Source of the DNA: Oscillospiraceae bacterium
Lineage (GTDB): Bacteria > Bacillota > Clostridia > Oscillospirales > Oscillospiraceae
NCBI GenBank assembly: GCA_028705905.1
Contig: JAQWCP010000126.1
Coordinates: forward strand, 1-5,382
Length of the DNA stretch: 5,382 bases
Direction: 5' to 3'
The stretch's first letter is position 1. Each line of letters begins with the position of its first letter. The notes beneath the pieces were generated by a model, which searched no databases, was not told the DNA's origin, and saw nothing but the letters and a program-made list of their open reading frames with translations. Positions 5,041 through 5,382 of this stretch are shown here, piece by piece. Both the position numbers and the translations under genes were made by a program.

Positions 5041-5275
5041 AATGAAAAAGATTATCTATCTGCAAGGAACGCTGCTCATGCCGCTGACGGTGGGAAGCTG
5101 TGCCTACATTTCCCACGGGGGGCAGGTTGTCCGCACCTCTCGTGTCGTTGCGATTCGTGAGATCAGCAGCCAGCGTGTCGGCTTTGAGACGCTGAACAGC
5201 CACTACTGTGTGGAGCTTTCGCCGGTGCCACTGAGCGCCGTCATGCCCGCATACAGCCGGTGTGCGGCGGCATAG
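5033..5275 (+). CDS. Small hypothetical protein, probably a beta-rich domain
   Basis: An 80-aa protein with no family I can name. It begins MNEMKKIIYLQGTLLMPL and alternates hydrophobic and polar residues in several likely strands (KIIYLQGTLL, SCAYISHGG, VVRTSRVVAIREI, HYCVELSPVPL), which suggests a small beta barrel. The first part is not a convincing signal peptide: the hydrophobic run (IIYLQGTLLMPLTV) holds a Gln and is short. Cys are at 23, 59 and 77, with a His beside each of the first two regions. The start is set by AAGGAGG at 5017-5023 and overlaps the previous stop by 8 nt, the same overlap as the gene pair before it, so the sigma gene and these two form a tight trio. A longer frame beginning at 4952 lacks an RBS and overlaps the previous gene. 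An alternative Met at 5042 is possible. Confidence 0.7.
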   Translation: MNEMKKIIYLQGTLLMPLTVGSCAYISHGGQVVRTSRVVAIREISSQRVGFETLNSHYCVELSPVPLSAVMPAYSRCAAA

Positions 5276-5288
5276 AGTGATACGTTTT

Positions 5289-5327
5289 AATGGCCTCAGC
5301 GAACGGTTTTTGTTCTCTGGGGCCATT
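5289..5327 (+). terminator. Strong intergenic hairpin, possible weak terminator or attenuator
   Basis: A 16-position stem pairs 5289-5304 (AATGGCCTCAGCGAAC) with 5312-5327 (GTTCTCTGGGGCCATT) around the loop GGTTTTT; only one C/U mismatch and one U-G wobble occur. The following sequence (TTCTACTTT) is only a weak T-tract, so termination may be inefficient; the hairpin may act on mRNA stability or as a read-through control. It lies 25 nt before the next start codon, in the same position relative to a gene as the other hairpins in this window. Confidence 0.6.
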
Positions 5328-5352
5328 TCTACTTTGAAAGAGGGGGACAATT

Positions 5353-5382
5353 ATGGGTTCTACGGACAAAAAGGATAGTAAA
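5353..5382 (+). CDS. Start of a further gene, cut by the window edge
   Basis: An ATG at 5353 is preceded by AGAGGGGGA (about 5339-5347), a purine-rich RBS at fitting distance, and opens a frame beginning MGSTDKKDSK that runs off the end. Only ten codons are visible; they are hydrophilic and lysine-rich. Nothing can be said of its function. Confidence 0.55.
   Translation, partial: MGSTDKKDSK

Overview
The window looks like part of an integrative/conjugative element, conjugative plasmid or phage-like accessory region of a low-to-moderate GC Gram-positive bacterium, most likely a gut-type Clostridia. This rests on strong AGGAGG-type Shine-Dalgarno sites, a TTG start behind a perfect SD, a consensus housekeeping promoter, and the gene set (SSB, DUF932 protein, small sigma factor, many small unknowns). 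All genes are on the + strand. There is no relaxase, integrase, replication gene, tRNA, IS or CRISPR in view, so the type of element is inferred.

Layout. Positions 1-525 hold the 3' part of an unrecognised gene. Positions 526-772 hold a perfect extended -10/-35 promoter (550-578) and a leader of about 190 nt. The leader has three small tandem hairpins, two copies of a short sequence module, and an intrinsic terminator (681-736) just before the ssb gene. Then follow ssb (773-1204), a long intrinsic terminator (1228-1288), a two-TM membrane protein (1315-2103), a DUF932 protein (2144-3214), a predicted zinc-binding protein (3255-4094), another hairpin region ending in a terminator that abuts the next RBS (4138-4182), a small sigma-70-like factor (4197-4736), two small genes overlapping end to start (4729-5040, 5033-5275), a strong hairpin (5289-5327) and the first ten codons of another gene (5353-).

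How it may work together. Only one clear promoter is visible, and full or near-full terminators lie between it and the downstream genes, each so close to the next RBS that no promoter fits between. The simplest reading is one long operon whose expression is gated by attenuation in the leader and by read-through (processive antitermination) at internal terminators. A bipartite RNA-plus-protein antitermination system of this general kind (conAn) is known from Gram-positive conjugative elements; whether this leader belongs to it cannot be decided here. Two products, the SSB and the zinc-binding protein, end in nearly the same peptide (IDGDRE-x-LP-G/A) written with different codons. This suggests a shared partner docking on both C-termini and points to a ssDNA-related job for the zinc protein. 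The sigma factor may drive later genes of the element.
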